Notes: generated by a model from the letters alone, not told the origin. 40,037 bases of DNA from Terriglobia bacterium (GCA_010084195.1 RGPS01000029.1:1-40037), one strand, 5' to 3'; numbered from the stretch's first letter, positions 9,053 through 17,359 are shown. A program made the numbers and translations.

Positions 9053-10308
9053 AAACTGCCCCCGACAGAGCGCATCACGGCACCCCAAAGTGCGCGCCCC
9101 AGCTCCGGCAACTCCTCCATGTGGACCGGAATCGACTGGATGTGCACCCCGGCCATCTCATCCGCAATCCCTGGCCCCGCCAACACCCGTTTGGCCGGTG
9201 AATTCGGATTCCGCGGATTCCCTGCCGAGTTGTCGTAGACGAACTCCATTTCAATCTTCGTGTCCGCCGGCAACCGAATGGGCTTCGCATACCGGAACTG
9301 ATCCTGCCAGTTGAAATCCCAATTCCGGATGTTCAGCAACCACTGTTTCTTGCCGTTGGGCAGGGTCGCCCAGGCCCGCATTTCCCGACAGAGCAGATGC
9401 GCGTGTGGGATCACACCAATCGCGTCCACCGCAATCGGACTCGTGAATTGCTGCTTCACTACATAATTGGCCTCGCCGGCGGGGATATCAATCACTCGCG
9501 ACGCCAATCCCACATCCACAACGCGCCGCACAGGAGCCTTGTCGGTGAAGTAGAACCCCACGCTCCACCGCTCCCGCTCCACCTTCCCGGTTGGATGATA
9601 GTGCACTTGTGCCACCAGGCGGGAGCCCCGAACCACGGGAATGGCTGCGCCCTCCGGCATCTGAATCGGACCATTGCCGGGTGACCATCCCCCCAGGCCC
9701 TCGGTGGGAAACAACCCGATCGTGCCGAAACACGGATAGCTCGGTGGGCGCTTCAGGAGACTGGCATCGGTAAACAGCAGCGCATGGTGCACCACGCGAC
9801 GGTTCGACGGCCGGAACTCCACCGCTCGTACAAACTTGTCTTCGGTGAGGCCAGTCGGCAAGACAAAACACCGATAAATGTCGGAACCTTCTGCCGGGAC
9901 CAAAAAAGCCTCGGGTAAGTCCACCACCAGATCGGGCTTCCCCAGAGTCCACTCGTCGGCCTTTGGGAAAACCGGTCCCGGGGGTTCCGGACCCTTTCCC
10001 CTGGTTGTGCCACCAGCGACCCAGGCCGCCAAGGTTCGAATCTCCTTATCAGTGAGCCGACGGTTGCCGGCAAAGTCCACAAACCCAGGCTCAGGTTGCC
10101 ACGGGGGCATCTGCCGACTCTTCACGACCTCGGCAATCAGCTTCGCTTTACTGCGAGCATCCTCGAAACTCACCAGCGAAAAGGGTGCCACCTCTCCGGC
10201 ATGGTGACAACCGGCACACTTCGTCTGCAGGATCTTCGCCACATCCCGCGTGAACGTCGGGGCACCTTGCAGTACCAACGCGCTCGCCATTGCCAAAGCC
10301 CACTTCAC
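9034..10308 (-). CDS. cytochrome c domain fused to a type II copper ascorbate-dependent monooxygenase-like domain
   Basis: Predicted exported redox enzyme. From a GTG at 10308 (GGAG nine bases upstream) the protein has 424 residues and opens with a signal peptide (KWALAMASALVLQGAP). A heme-c site CAGCHH follows at about 31-36, with a likely distal ligand Met67 in SRQMPPWQPE. The second part has the copper sites of peptidylglycine/dopamine hydroxylases: HHALLF at about 174-179 (CuH-like pair), HAHLL at about 302-306, and HYHP at about 236-239 (the His-x-His CuM-type pair). The domain pairing, planctomycete/acidobacterial-style cytochrome c then PHM fold, is known in these phyla, but substrate and product are unknown. 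A longer GTG start at 10335 is possible but would put residues in front of the signal peptide. It overlaps the convergent gene at its 3' end. Confidence 0.8.
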   Translation of the reverse strand: MKWALAMASALVLQGAPTFTRDVAKILQTKCAGCHHAGEVAPFSLVSFEDARSKAKLIAEVVKSRQMPPWQPEPGFVDFAGNRRLTDKEIRTLAAWVAGGTTRGKGPEPPGPVFPKADEWTLGKPDLVVDLPEAFLVPAEGSDIYRCFVLPTGLTEDKFVRAVEFRPSNRRVVHHALLFTDASLLKRPPSYPCFGTIGLFPTEGLGGWSPGNGPIQMPEGAAIPVVRGSRLVAQVHYHPTGKVERERWSVGFYFTDKAPVRRVVDVGLASRVIDIPAGEANYVVKQQFTSPIAVDAIGVIPHAHLLCREMRAWATLPNGKKQWLLNIRNWDFNWQDQFRYAKPIRLPADTKIEMEFVYDNSAGNPRNPNSPAKRVLAGPGIADEMAGVHIQSIPVHMEELPELGRALWGAVMRSVGGSFYTLPQ

Positions 10309-10335
10309 TCCACCATTCTCCCCCGTCGGTGCCAC

Positions 10336-10612
10336 AGCTTTTGAGGTCTTGTCAAGAGCCCTCTAAAAGAACCGGGACAATTCGGTGCAACATCGTGGCG
10401 ACCCACGTCACTATCTGTCTTGCAGGAGGGGTGCTGTACAGGCGAAACATTCCGTGGTACTAATGAGGAGTAGCGAAGGTGGGAACGGACGGTGCGGTCC
10501 TGGCCACAGTCTCCACCGGGTTTCTTTCGCGACTACCAGCAATTCATTTCAGTGCCAGGACTCCCCGTCCATATTCCAGGCGCGCCATACATAGAAATGG
10601 AGTTTGTTCTCA
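10336..10612. other. 277-base intergenic stretch without a recognised gene
   Basis: This lies between the divergent starts of the cytochrome c/monooxygenase gene (minus) and the zinc-ribbon gene (plus). I see no convincing protein: the open frames in it run into the wrong frame of the zinc-ribbon gene. A perfect TTGACA exists on the minus strand at 10350-10355, but no TATAAT-like hexamer sits 16-18 bases on. The stretch 10380-10540 is rich in short self-complementary words and could encode a structured RNA, yet I cannot match it to 6S, SRP, RNase P or tmRNA. Confidence 0.4.
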
Positions 10613-11113
10613 GTGGACTCCGACCGAAAATACAGACAACGCGGCTATAGCGATAGCCCCCCAAACAACAACGGCAACCGGGAACGCAGCGGAGGTGACT
10701 TTAAGCCCAAACCCTCCGGTCCCCGACCTTCCATCGACATCACCGGCCCCCGGCTGCCCCGACTTGTGCAGTCCGTTACAGCCTCTCGCTGTTACAGTTG
10801 CGCAACGACACTGCAGCCCGGCACGGATTACACCGGCAATTGTCCGAAATGTAACGTTGCGCTCCATTGCTGCAAGCAGTGCGCCCATTTCGAACCCTCC
10901 ACCCGGTTTCAATGCAATAAGCCCGTGCCCGTGCGCGTGGTCTCCAAGGACAAGCCCAACGACTGTACGCTGTTTTACGCCCGCGTAACTGTTGCGCGGG
11001 ATGTGAGTAACGGAGCCCAGGGCCGTCCGCCAGTGGCGCCACCCTCGGCTGTCGCCCAGCCCAAGAGTGCAGCTGATGCCCGCGATGCCTTCGCGCGGCT
11101 TTTTAAGATATAG
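10613..11113 (+). CDS. conserved zinc-ribbon protein of unknown function (acidobacterial type)
   Basis: A soluble protein of about 166 residues with no signal peptide. The first 45 residues are polar and low in complexity (RKYRQRGYSDSPPNNNGNRER). The central core is a double zinc ribbon: CYSC, then CPKC, then HCCKQC with HFEPSTRFQC, and a last Cys in NDCTLFYAR. The tail is Pro/Ala-rich, ending ARDAFARLFKI. I remember similar Cys-patterned hypothetical proteins as conserved in Acidobacteria, without an assigned function; the fold suggests nucleic-acid or protein binding. I chose GTG 10613 because GGAG at 10599-10602 is 10 bases upstream; a TTG at 10604 would leave no room for a ribosome site. 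It stands alone, with no operon partner evident. Confidence 0.7.
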   Translation: MDSDRKYRQRGYSDSPPNNNGNRERSGGDFKPKPSGPRPSIDITGPRLPRLVQSVTASRCYSCATTLQPGTDYTGNCPKCNVALHCCKQCAHFEPSTRFQCNKPVPVRVVSKDKPNDCTLFYARVTVARDVSNGAQGRPPVAPPSAVAQPKSAADARDAFARLFKI

Positions 11114-11238
11114 GTGCTTTTCGCCCGGGGGTGGGCCTAAGGACGCAACACTCCCAGACGGCTGAAACGGAATTTCCATAAAATCGGCGTCGGTTGAATG
11201 GCCCCGGAATTGCTTGGATACTCGTGAAGTATCCGCTC

Positions 11239-11595
11239 ATGGGCAGAACACGCAGAATCGGTTTCGCACTCCTGATCGCCTTCAGCCTGGCAATTACGCC
11301 CGCCGAGCCCTGCGCAGCTGTTGCTAAACTCCAGCGCGATCCAGCCCACGCTTGCTGCCCGCACAAAGCAAAGCCAGCTATCCCTGACCTCACTTCGCCC
11401 GACTGCCATTGCACCATCAGCCATTCCACCCCTCCAGCAGCCCTTGCCGGCGAGCGCGAGACCTGCGTTCCCGTTGCCACCATCTCGGAAACGCCCATTA
11501 CGGCCCGTGCGGGCACTGACGCTCAGCAGCCAACCCTGCTCCGGATCCGGCCTCCGCAATTCCGGCACGTAGCCTTCCACCAACTCCTCATCTAG
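11239..11595 (+). CDS. small exported Cys/His-rich protein, function unknown
   Basis: A 118-residue protein with a clear signal peptide (MGRTRRIGFALLIAFSLA, cleavage probably after AEPCAA). The mature part has a compact metal-site-like cluster, HACCPHKAK followed by PDCHCTISH, then a Pro/Thr-rich tail without further structure. Five of its cysteines fall in this short segment, suggesting copper or other soft-metal binding, or disulphides; this is inference, and I do not recognise a named family. The frame is open further upstream to 11194, but the signal peptide sets the start at ATG 11239. The next gene starts 62 bases later with a good ribosome site, and the pair may have been one transcription unit. 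That partner is broken, so the system may be in decay. Confidence 0.6.
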   Translation: MGRTRRIGFALLIAFSLAITPAEPCAAVAKLQRDPAHACCPHKAKPAIPDLTSPDCHCTISHSTPPAALAGERETCVPVATISETPITARAGTDAQQPTLLRIRPPQFRHVAFHQLLI

Positions 11596-11657
11596 CATTT
11601 CCTCACTTGTCCTGAGTCCAGTTCTTCTCTCGTCCGACTCACATTTGAGGAAAGGCC

Positions 11658-12248
11658 ATGTCCATATTTGCCCGGCGAGCTTTCATCCTCGCCACCACAC
11701 TCCTCGTTGCCAGAGGTGCGCAACTCAGCGCGCAAACCGACCCGTTCGCGGGGGTTACGCCCGCCACATCTACCAACGAGCAGCCTGAAGAGAGGCCGCA
11801 AGCCTGGTTCCACCGCTTTACCCACTCCAACTTTGGTTTTCGGCGGGAAATCATGTCTCAGTTCGTGGTTGACGACGCTGGAAACGCTGCCAGCCGTCAA
11901 TCAGTGGGCTTCGAAGTTCTGAAGAAGTTCTCCTCCGAAACCGCTACCCTCGCCAGCTTCAACTTTCAGGGCCGCATGGTCCGCCGCGACGGATTTGTCC
12001 CCGTCCGGAACGACATGGAAGGGCAAGCCCGCCCGGGTTGGGCATTGGAATATCACAACGCCTATGTTGACTTGTACAACGTCGCATTTCTCGCGCTGAT
12101 TATGCCCGCCACGGTTGATTGCCTATGGCTGTCCACGGGGCGTCCTCGAGGCTTACCACCACCCTGGCGGACGCTTGACCTGATTTCACGCCAACCGTGG
12201 TGCTGGGCGAACCGAAGGAATACGTCGGGATGCTGGCGGATTGAGTAA
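11658..12248 (+). pseudogene. broken gene for an exported, outer-membrane-type protein
   Basis: Starts well: GGAAAG before ATG 11658, signal peptide MSIFARRAFILATTLLVARG ending at about LSAQ, then an acidic mature start (DPFAGVTP). The stretch from WFHRFTHSNFGFRREIMSQF to EYHNAYVDLYN (about residues 50-140) looks like the first strands of an outer-membrane barrel of the kind acidobacteria carry next to metal-handling genes. After residue 140 (about base 12080) the sequence stops resembling a protein: Trp and Cys become frequent (DCLWLSTGRPRGLPPPWRTL), and the frame ends at 12248 instead of running the several hundred residues expected. Other frames carry short protein-like pieces (for example PDFTPTVVLGEPKEYVGML near 12180-12240), as after deletions and frameshifts. 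I call it a truncated pseudogene; the family is not certain. Confidence 0.55.
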
Positions 12249-12489
12249 CCGAAAGCTGATTTCGATCCAAGTCGTGCCATCATCCCGCCGATGCCTGGCG
12301 GAACTCTATCTATGGAAGGCAGACCCGCCTGGCGCTGCTTTGCACATGAAGGAAGCGGACCAGATCGAGAAACAAAAAAGCCAGGACTATCGTTCTTCCT
12401 CGGGATTGACCTTCCGAATCTTTGACTCTCGGCCCTTCGTCCTGCGGGGACTGGAGAATCGAAGATCTGGCCACTTTACAACGCTTTAA
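12092..12489. other. decayed sequence after the broken gene
   Basis: About 400 bases in which no frame keeps protein character for long. Short readable pieces change frame: EYVGML-type residues near 12210, an 82-codon open frame 12241-12489 (SNRKLISIQVVPSSRRC onward) with no ribosome site and no recognisable family, and DWRIEDLATL in another frame near 12450-12480. This is what remnants of one or more former genes look like. I see no terminal inverted repeats or transposase fragments that would show what removed them. Confidence 0.4.
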
Positions 12490-12991
12490 TTAAAGCCCCG
12501 GAGGCCGTGCCGGTGACAGCTTAGCCGCCTGCAAGCGCTCCCGAAGTGCCTTCGTCGCCGCCCCATGGCAAAGAAGGCATAGTGTGCGCATGTTTGCCAG
12601 ATCGCACTGTCCTCCTCCTTCGGCCACGGGGACATCGTGATCCGCATCCCAAAGAGACTTCCGGCTCCCCTCTTTGAGTCGCCACTCTTTCAGGAATTTG
12701 CGCCGCGCAGCGTAATCCAGCTTTCGCATTTCGCTGCGCAGCAGAACCGTATCCACCTGGCACTCTGCGCAGACACCCTTGTCCCGGTCAAAAACCTTCT
12801 CCCGCAGATATCCCGGATTGGTTCGCAGCTGCCACTCATGGACGCAGGTATCTGAACAAAAACTCCGCCGCCCCTTACCAACCTCGGTGTTGCACCACCG
12901 GCAGAGAGATCGCCCCCCCGGACCCTTCTCCAGGGTCCGCGAGCTGACCCGCCCCCCCCGCCTTCGTGCGCCCGAGCCTTTCAGCAGTCAT
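12490..12991 (-). pseudogene. HNH endonuclease with N-terminal zinc finger, frame interrupted at a poly-G tract
   Basis: The C-terminal 140 or so residues read cleanly. A CRWCNTEV...SFCSDTCVHEW zinc finger is followed by FDRDKGVCAECQVDT, then the HNH core DADHDVPVAEGGGQCDLANM with TLCLLCHGAATKALRERL. This is the small HNH nuclease related to the domain in SMARCAL1/ZRANB3-type proteins. In that frame there is no ATG, GTG or TTG between the upstream stop (about 12997) and the zinc finger. An ATG at 12991 in another frame lies 4 bases after the DUF457 stop with AGG seven bases upstream. It would join perfectly if the G8 run (C8 at 12952-12959 on plus) or the nearby G7 run (C7 at 12913-12919) were one base shorter, giving exactly 167 codons. 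So either slippage, phase variation, a real frameshift or a homopolymer sequencing error. Confidence 0.7.
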
Positions 12992-12995
12992 CGGG

Positions 12996-13982
12996 CTACC
13001 TGGAATTGGTCCCCGACATCGTAAAGTACGAGTTCAAAAGCTTTCCGTAACGATCGACCGTGGCTACGGAAGCAAAGCCCGGGGTCCTCGGCGTGCCAAA
13101 TCGCAGATCTACCAGCGTCACTCTGGTCCCGAACTCAGAATCCGGCGAGGGATCCGTCACCCAAATGCCCCACTGCACGAACTCCAGAAACCTCTGGAAA
13201 GGCTCAGAACGCATGGCAGTATTTACCTCCGCCGTCTGTTCTGATTTGAAAATCACATCGGCGTCATTGACGTGCAAGCCCGTCAACAGGTTGACCGGGA
13301 CCATGACGTAGGCGTTACTCAGCTCGGCCATTCCCGCCCAGACAACCGGATTTCCGGTCGGAAACGCGCCGGCGCGGCGCGGAGTCAGGCCCTGGTAATG
13401 TTGCGCCTCCACCTGCGAAACTACCTGGTTGCGCAGGATTCCGCGCATCGAGTCGTAGCCGACCAGCAGAACCAGGACCGAAATCGCCCAACCAGCTCCC
13501 GTTGACTTCTTCCGGTCGCCAATCTCGTTGCCTACCAGCCGACCCAGGGCCGGGCCAATAATTCCGAGCGCTAAAATCGCCCCAATCCAGCCGTCAATTA
13601 TCGAGGTAATGTCCCAGTGAAACCAGCGCCCGGAAAATGGCATCAGCAAGCGCACGCCGTAGATGTTTGTGAGATCCAGAAGGAGGTGCGAGGAAACCCC
13701 GACCAGCGCGATGCCCCACCCGGGTAGCCACTTCAGCGGCTTTCGTCCCAATAGCCGCACCAACGCCACGGCCAGCAGTGCCATAAGTGGTAATAAAATC
13801 AACGAATGTGTGAGGTGCCTGTGCCAGCGAATATAAGTCTCGGCACCGCCCAGCAACGACACGGCGTCGAGATCCGGAATGTTTGCCGCCAGTACCAGAA
13901 TTGCGGTGGCCTGAGGCGTCGCTTTTTTGAAGCCGGCCCGGGCCAGAAATAGTCCAACCAGTGAGTGTGTAAGATTATCCAA
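12996..13982 (-). CDS. DUF457 membrane-bound metal-dependent hydrolase family (YdjM-like)
   Basis: Inner-membrane protein of a widespread family annotated as metal-dependent hydrolases. The start DNLTHSLVGLFLARAGF and the segment NIPDLDAVS are the family's hallmark N-terminus. Histidines and aspartates lie at membrane edges (RWHRHLTHS, SSHLLLDLTN, FHWDITSIIDG), with about seven hydrophobic helices. The C-terminal 130 residues form a soluble domain (from about VSQVEAQHYQ onward) not found in the short YdjM. The frame stays open upstream to 14264, but this would overlap the divergent MOSC gene. Homology puts the start at TTG 13982, giving about 328 residues, although I see no strong ribosome site. 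The HNH gene follows after 4 bases. Confidence 0.75.
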   Translation of the reverse strand: MDNLTHSLVGLFLARAGFKKATPQATAILVLAANIPDLDAVSLLGGAETYIRWHRHLTHSLILLPLMALLAVALVRLLGRKPLKWLPGWGIALVGVSSHLLLDLTNIYGVRLLMPFSGRWFHWDITSIIDGWIGAILALGIIGPALGRLVGNEIGDRKKSTGAGWAISVLVLLVGYDSMRGILRNQVVSQVEAQHYQGLTPRRAGAFPTGNPVVWAGMAELSNAYVMVPVNLLTGLHVNDADVIFKSEQTAEVNTAMRSEPFQRFLEFVQWGIWVTDPSPDSEFGTRVTLVDLRFGTPRTPGFASVATVDRYGKLLNSYFTMSGTNSR

Positions 13983-14009
13983 ACAAACAAATCTTAGCGC
14001 GGACACCAA

Positions 14010-14510
14010 ATGCCGGGAATAGTAATTCAAATTAATCGCTCGTCGGGCGGCCTCCCCAAGAGACCTGCCCTCGGTCCAGTCACTGTCACGCGTGAGGGCC
14101 TCGAAGGGGACGACCATCGGAACCTCAAGTACCACGGGGGTCCGGACAAAGCTGTACTGATGCTCGCGCTGGAAACGCTGGATGACCTGAAAGCGAAGGG
14201 CTTTCCGGTATTCCCCGGTGGCCTCGGGGAAAATCTGACCGTCAGCGGTCTGGATCCTGCCCAATGGCGTTCCGGACAGCGTTACCGTCTCGGCGAGGAC
14301 GTGGTGATCGAACTGACGACACTCCGTACTCCCTGCAGCAACCTGGATGTCTACAACTCAGGCATCAAAGCTGAACTCTACGACGCCAGGTGCAAAGCCG
14401 GAGACCCCGCCACGCCCAAATGGGCCCGCGGCGGATTCTACGGCAGGGTCATCCATGGGGGGCTGCTCGTCCCTGGTTCCGGTGTCGCGCTCGAATCAGA
14501 AGCCTGTTGA
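14010..14510 (+). CDS. MOSC domain protein
   Basis: A stand-alone MOSC domain (molybdenum cofactor sulfurase C-terminal), the YiiM-like type. The diagnostic order is present: GLEGDDHRNLKYHGGPDKAV at about 29-48, FPGGLGENLTV at about 67-77, and the cysteine segment RTPCSNLDVYN at about 106-116, which provides the sulfur-carrying or product-binding Cys. The C-terminal GGFYGRVIHGG is also usual. These proteins are linked to sulfur transfer and to detoxifying N-hydroxylated compounds with molybdenum cofactor; the substrate here is unknown. At 166 residues it is full length. It diverges from the DUF457 gene with 27 bases between the chosen starts. The 216 bases behind it, up to the gph stop, hold no gene I can support. 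Confidence 0.85.
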   Translation: MPGIVIQINRSSGGLPKRPALGPVTVTREGLEGDDHRNLKYHGGPDKAVLMLALETLDDLKAKGFPVFPGGLGENLTVSGLDPAQWRSGQRYRLGEDVVIELTTLRTPCSNLDVYNSGIKAELYDARCKAGDPATPKWARGGFYGRVIHGGLLVPGSGVALESEAC

Positions 14511-14726
14511 AGCCGAGCCGGTTTGCGGCTGGATCAACTCACCGTTCGCCCTCCTGCATTGTTGGCCGGGAAAGGCACCCTACCTGTTGTCACCGCGGAT
14601 GTCCAGGCCGGAGCTTCGGGAGTTCGAGTATGAACTCAGTTTCGCCGAAGCGGCATTTGAAGTCACCCCGGATGCGGCTAAGCAAGAGATCTCGCTCGTC
14701 TTGCCATAGTCGCCATGGTTGTTTGA

Positions 14727-15359
14727 TTATGCGCTGAGTTCGCGCAGGTCGTTGATCCAGTAGTCGGGTTCCCAGCGGGCGATTTCGGCCTGGTTGCCGT
14801 AGCCGTAGCGGACGGCGCAGATTTTTACGCCGGCTCGTCGGCCGGCTTCCATGTCGGCGGGGGAGTCGCCTATGAAAAGACACTGGTCGGGGTTGCCTCC
14901 CAGGCCCTGCAGGGCGCGGATGACTACGTCGGGTTCGGGCTTGCAGGGGAAGCCGTCGGTGCCCTGGACATGGTTGAAGGCGGGCAGGAACTGGAACTGG
15001 TCGAGGATGGCCCTGGTGGTGGGCGTGCCTTTGGTGGTAGCTGTGGCTTTGAGACCGCCGAGACGGCGGACTCCTTCGAGAGCTCCGGGGTACGGTTTCG
15101 TATCGGCGTGCCCCCGGGACAGGTACAGAGTCTTGTAGGAGGCGATCAGGTCGTCGAGTTGCTTGCGGTCGTAATGCGGGAGCAGTTCTTTGAAGCAGAC
15201 GTCGAGGTGGTATCCGACGTAGCGGGTGAGGGTGGGGACGGACGGGGGATTTGGAACGTGCGGCTGGAGAGCTTCGCGGATGGCACTGCAGATATCGACG
15301 GCACTGTCGAGGAGAGTGCCGTCGATATCAAACAGATAGTACGGGTACTTCGGAATCAC
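14727..15359 (-). CDS. HAD-family phosphatase, phosphoglycolate phosphatase-like
   Basis: Haloacid-dehalogenase-fold phosphatase of the Gph/PGP type. All four motifs are seen in 210 residues: motif I FDIDGTLLDS (Asp11 nucleophile, Asp13 acid/base), motif II TTKGT at about 108-112, motif III Lys in KPEPDVV, and motif IV FIGDSPADMEAGRRAG. A small alpha-helical cap (about residues 20-85) of the Gph subtype lies between motifs I and II. The likely reaction is hydrolysis of 2-phosphoglycolate, but HAD substrates are hard to predict. It starts with GTG directly abutting the ftsH stop codon (no spacer), so it is translated as part of tilS-ftsH-gph. Confidence 0.8.
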   Translation of the reverse strand: MIPKYPYYLFDIDGTLLDSAVDICSAIREALQPHVPNPPSVPTLTRYVGYHLDVCFKELLPHYDRKQLDDLIASYKTLYLSRGHADTKPYPGALEGVRRLGGLKATATTKGTPTTRAILDQFQFLPAFNHVQGTDGFPCKPEPDVVIRALQGLGGNPDQCLFIGDSPADMEAGRRAGVKICAVRYGYGNQAEIARWEPDYWINDLRELSA

Positions 15360-17267
15360 TTACGCAGTAGCCGGGCTTTCGCCTTCCATACCGATGCGGC
15401 GACCGCCTCCACCTTCAGGCCGGATGACCTGCTGAGTGGCAGAGGTACCACGCGAAGGCGTGTCCATCGGGGGGAGGGTGCCGTTGTCCATCAGGATGCG
15501 AACTTCTCCGCCGTCGAGGCTTTCGCGTTCGAGGAGGGCCTCGGCAACGCGAATCAGGCTGTCGGAGTTGTCCTTGATGATGACTTCGGCGCGGCTGTAA
15601 GCGGTGGAGATGATCCGATTCACTTCTTCGTCGATTTTGATGGCGGTTTCTTCAGAGTAATCGCGGTGCTGTGCGATTTCACGACCGAGGAAGATCTGCT
15701 CATCCTTCTTGCCGAAGCTCATGGGGCCAAGCTGGCTCATACCCCATTCGCAGACCATCTTGCGGGCCATGTCACTGGCACGCTCAATGTCGTTGCCGGC
15801 ACCGGTGGTCAGCTGCTGGAGGTAGAGTTCTTCGGCGATACGTCCACCCATCAGGATGGCGAGCTGGTCGTCACAGTAAACCTTGCTGTAGTTGTGCTTA
15901 TCGTCGGTCGGCAACTGCATGGTGATGCCGAGCGCCATCCCGCGGGGGATGATGCTGACTTTGTGCAGAGGATCGGCGTTGGGCGCGACCATGGCCACGA
16001 TGGCGTGACCAGCTTCGTGATAGGCGGTGGTGCGTTTTTCAGCATCGGTCAGGATCATGGAGCGACGTTCGGCCCCCATCAGGATCTTGTCCTTGGCGAT
16101 TTCGAAATCGACCATCATCGCGACCTTGCGGTTCTGGCGGGCGGCGTTGAGGGCCGCTTCGTTGACGAGATTGGCGAGTTCGGCACCGGCGAGGCCGGGT
16201 GTCCCACGGGCCAGAACGGACAGTTCGACGTCGTCGCCGAGGGGAACCTTCTTGGTGTGAACGCGGAGGATGGCTTCACGGCCACCGACATCGGGACGCC
16301 CGACCATCACGCGGCGGTCAAAGCGACCGGGGCGGAGGAGGGCGGGATCGAGCACATCGGGGCGGTTGGTGGCGGCCACCAGGATGACGCCTTCGTTGGA
16401 TTCGAAGCCGTCCATTTCGACGAGGAGCTGGTTGAGAGTCTGTTCGCGCTCGTCGTGTCCGCCGCCGAGACCGGCACCACGGTGGCGACCGACGGCGTCG
16501 ATTTCGTCGATGAAGACGATGCAGGGGGCGTTCTTCTTGCCCTGTTCAAAGAGATCGCGGACGCGGCTGGCACCGACGCCGACGAACATTTCGACGAAGT
16601 CAGAACCCGAGATGGAAAAGAACGGGACATTGGCTTCGCCGGCGATGGCGCGGGCGAGCAGGGTTTTACCGGTTCCGGGAGAGCCCATCAGCAGGACGCC
16701 TTTGGGGATGCGACCGCCGAGCTTCTGGAACTTCTGGGGCTCGCGGAGGAATTCGATGATCTCCTCCAGTTCCTCCTTGGCTTCTTCAACGCCGGCAACA
16801 TCTTTGAAAGTGACCTTGCGCTGCTGGGAGGAATGGAGGCGGGCCCGGCTCTTGCCGAAGCTCATAGCTTTATTGCCGCCGCTCTGCATTTGGCGCATCA
16901 TGAAGACCCAGAAGCCGATGAGCAGGATGAACGGGGAGTACTGGACAATGAGCGAGACCCAACCAACGGAGGCGGGGTCCAAGAACGTCATGGCGACCTT
17001 CTTTTCGCTCAGGAGATCAAACAGTTTCGGGTAGTTGTTCGGGACAACCGTGTGGAATGCATCACGGCCATTCATGAACTCACCCTTCACTTCATTGACG
17101 TTAATATTAACGTTCTTGATGTTACCGGCATCGACCTCTGCCAGGAATTCGCTGAAATTCAGCGGACGGTCCACCTTGCCGTGGTCCCGCTTGACGACTA
17201 CCCAAAGCAGAACTGCCACTGACACTAAAATGACCCAGAATATGACCGTTTTTACGTTCGAATTCAC
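15360..17267 (-). CDS. ftsH: ATP-dependent zinc metalloprotease FtsH
   Basis: Membrane-anchored AAA+ protease that degrades misfolded membrane proteins and regulators such as LpxC in other bacteria. Domains in order over 635 residues: membrane helix at about 5-25, periplasmic segment to about 103, second helix at about 104-123, AAA+ module with Walker A GSPGTGKT at 195-202, Walker B IVFIDEID at 250-257, second region of homology with arginine fingers R312 and R315, and the protease zinc site HEAGH at 417-421 with third ligand Asp493 ([10 protein letters not shown]). The tail is Gly/Ser-rich and variable. The start is GTG 17267 with GGAGG five bases upstream, an excellent ribosome site. tilS lies 92 bases upstream, the widely conserved tilS-ftsH order. 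Confidence 0.96.
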   Translation of the reverse strand: MNSNVKTVIFWVILVSVAVLLWVVVKRDHGKVDRPLNFSEFLAEVDAGNIKNVNINVNEVKGEFMNGRDAFHTVVPNNYPKLFDLLSEKKVAMTFLDPASVGWVSLIVQYSPFILLIGFWVFMMRQMQSGGNKAMSFGKSRARLHSSQQRKVTFKDVAGVEEAKEELEEIIEFLREPQKFQKLGGRIPKGVLLMGSPGTGKTLLARAIAGEANVPFFSISGSDFVEMFVGVGASRVRDLFEQGKKNAPCIVFIDEIDAVGRHRGAGLGGGHDEREQTLNQLLVEMDGFESNEGVILVAATNRPDVLDPALLRPGRFDRRVMVGRPDVGGREAILRVHTKKVPLGDDVELSVLARGTPGLAGAELANLVNEAALNAARQNRKVAMMVDFEIAKDKILMGAERRSMILTDAEKRTTAYHEAGHAIVAMVAPNADPLHKVSIIPRGMALGITMQLPTDDKHNYSKVYCDDQLAILMGGRIAEELYLQQLTTGAGNDIERASDMARKMVCEWGMSQLGPMSFGKKDEQIFLGREIAQHRDYSEETAIKIDEEVNRIISTAYSRAEVIIKDNSDSLIRVAEALLERESLDGGEVRILMDNGTLPPMDTPSRGTSATQQVIRPEGGGGRRIGMEGESPATA

Positions 17268-17359
17268 AGTACCTCCGCACCCTTTACAGGCACACCAGCA
17301 AGCTCCTGCATCCGCAAGGCCTGCCGGACCCCTTCACACCGTTAGACGCGGCGCACAGG

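Noticed and set aside
10327-10355. Sigma-70 promoter from TTGACA on the minus strand
   Set aside because: No TATAAT-like hexamer at 16-18 bases downstream.
11122-11145. Terminator after the zinc-ribbon gene (GCCC/GGGC with a G-rich loop)
   Set aside because: Only four paired bases and no T run.
13971-14040. Replication origin at the skew change
   Set aside because: Only one DnaA-box-like word (TTATCCAAA) and modest A+T richness; no dnaA, dnaN or box cluster. An inversion endpoint explains the skew equally well.
14511-14726. Small protein in the gap between MOSC and gph
   Set aside because: The open frame here continues from a wrong frame of the MOSC gene, has no ribosome site and matches no family I know.
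14970-17222. A 750-codon open frame on the plus strand opposite ftsH and gph
   Set aside because: Composition dominated by Asp/Gly/Glu/Val with no fold; ftsH is complete on the minus strand.
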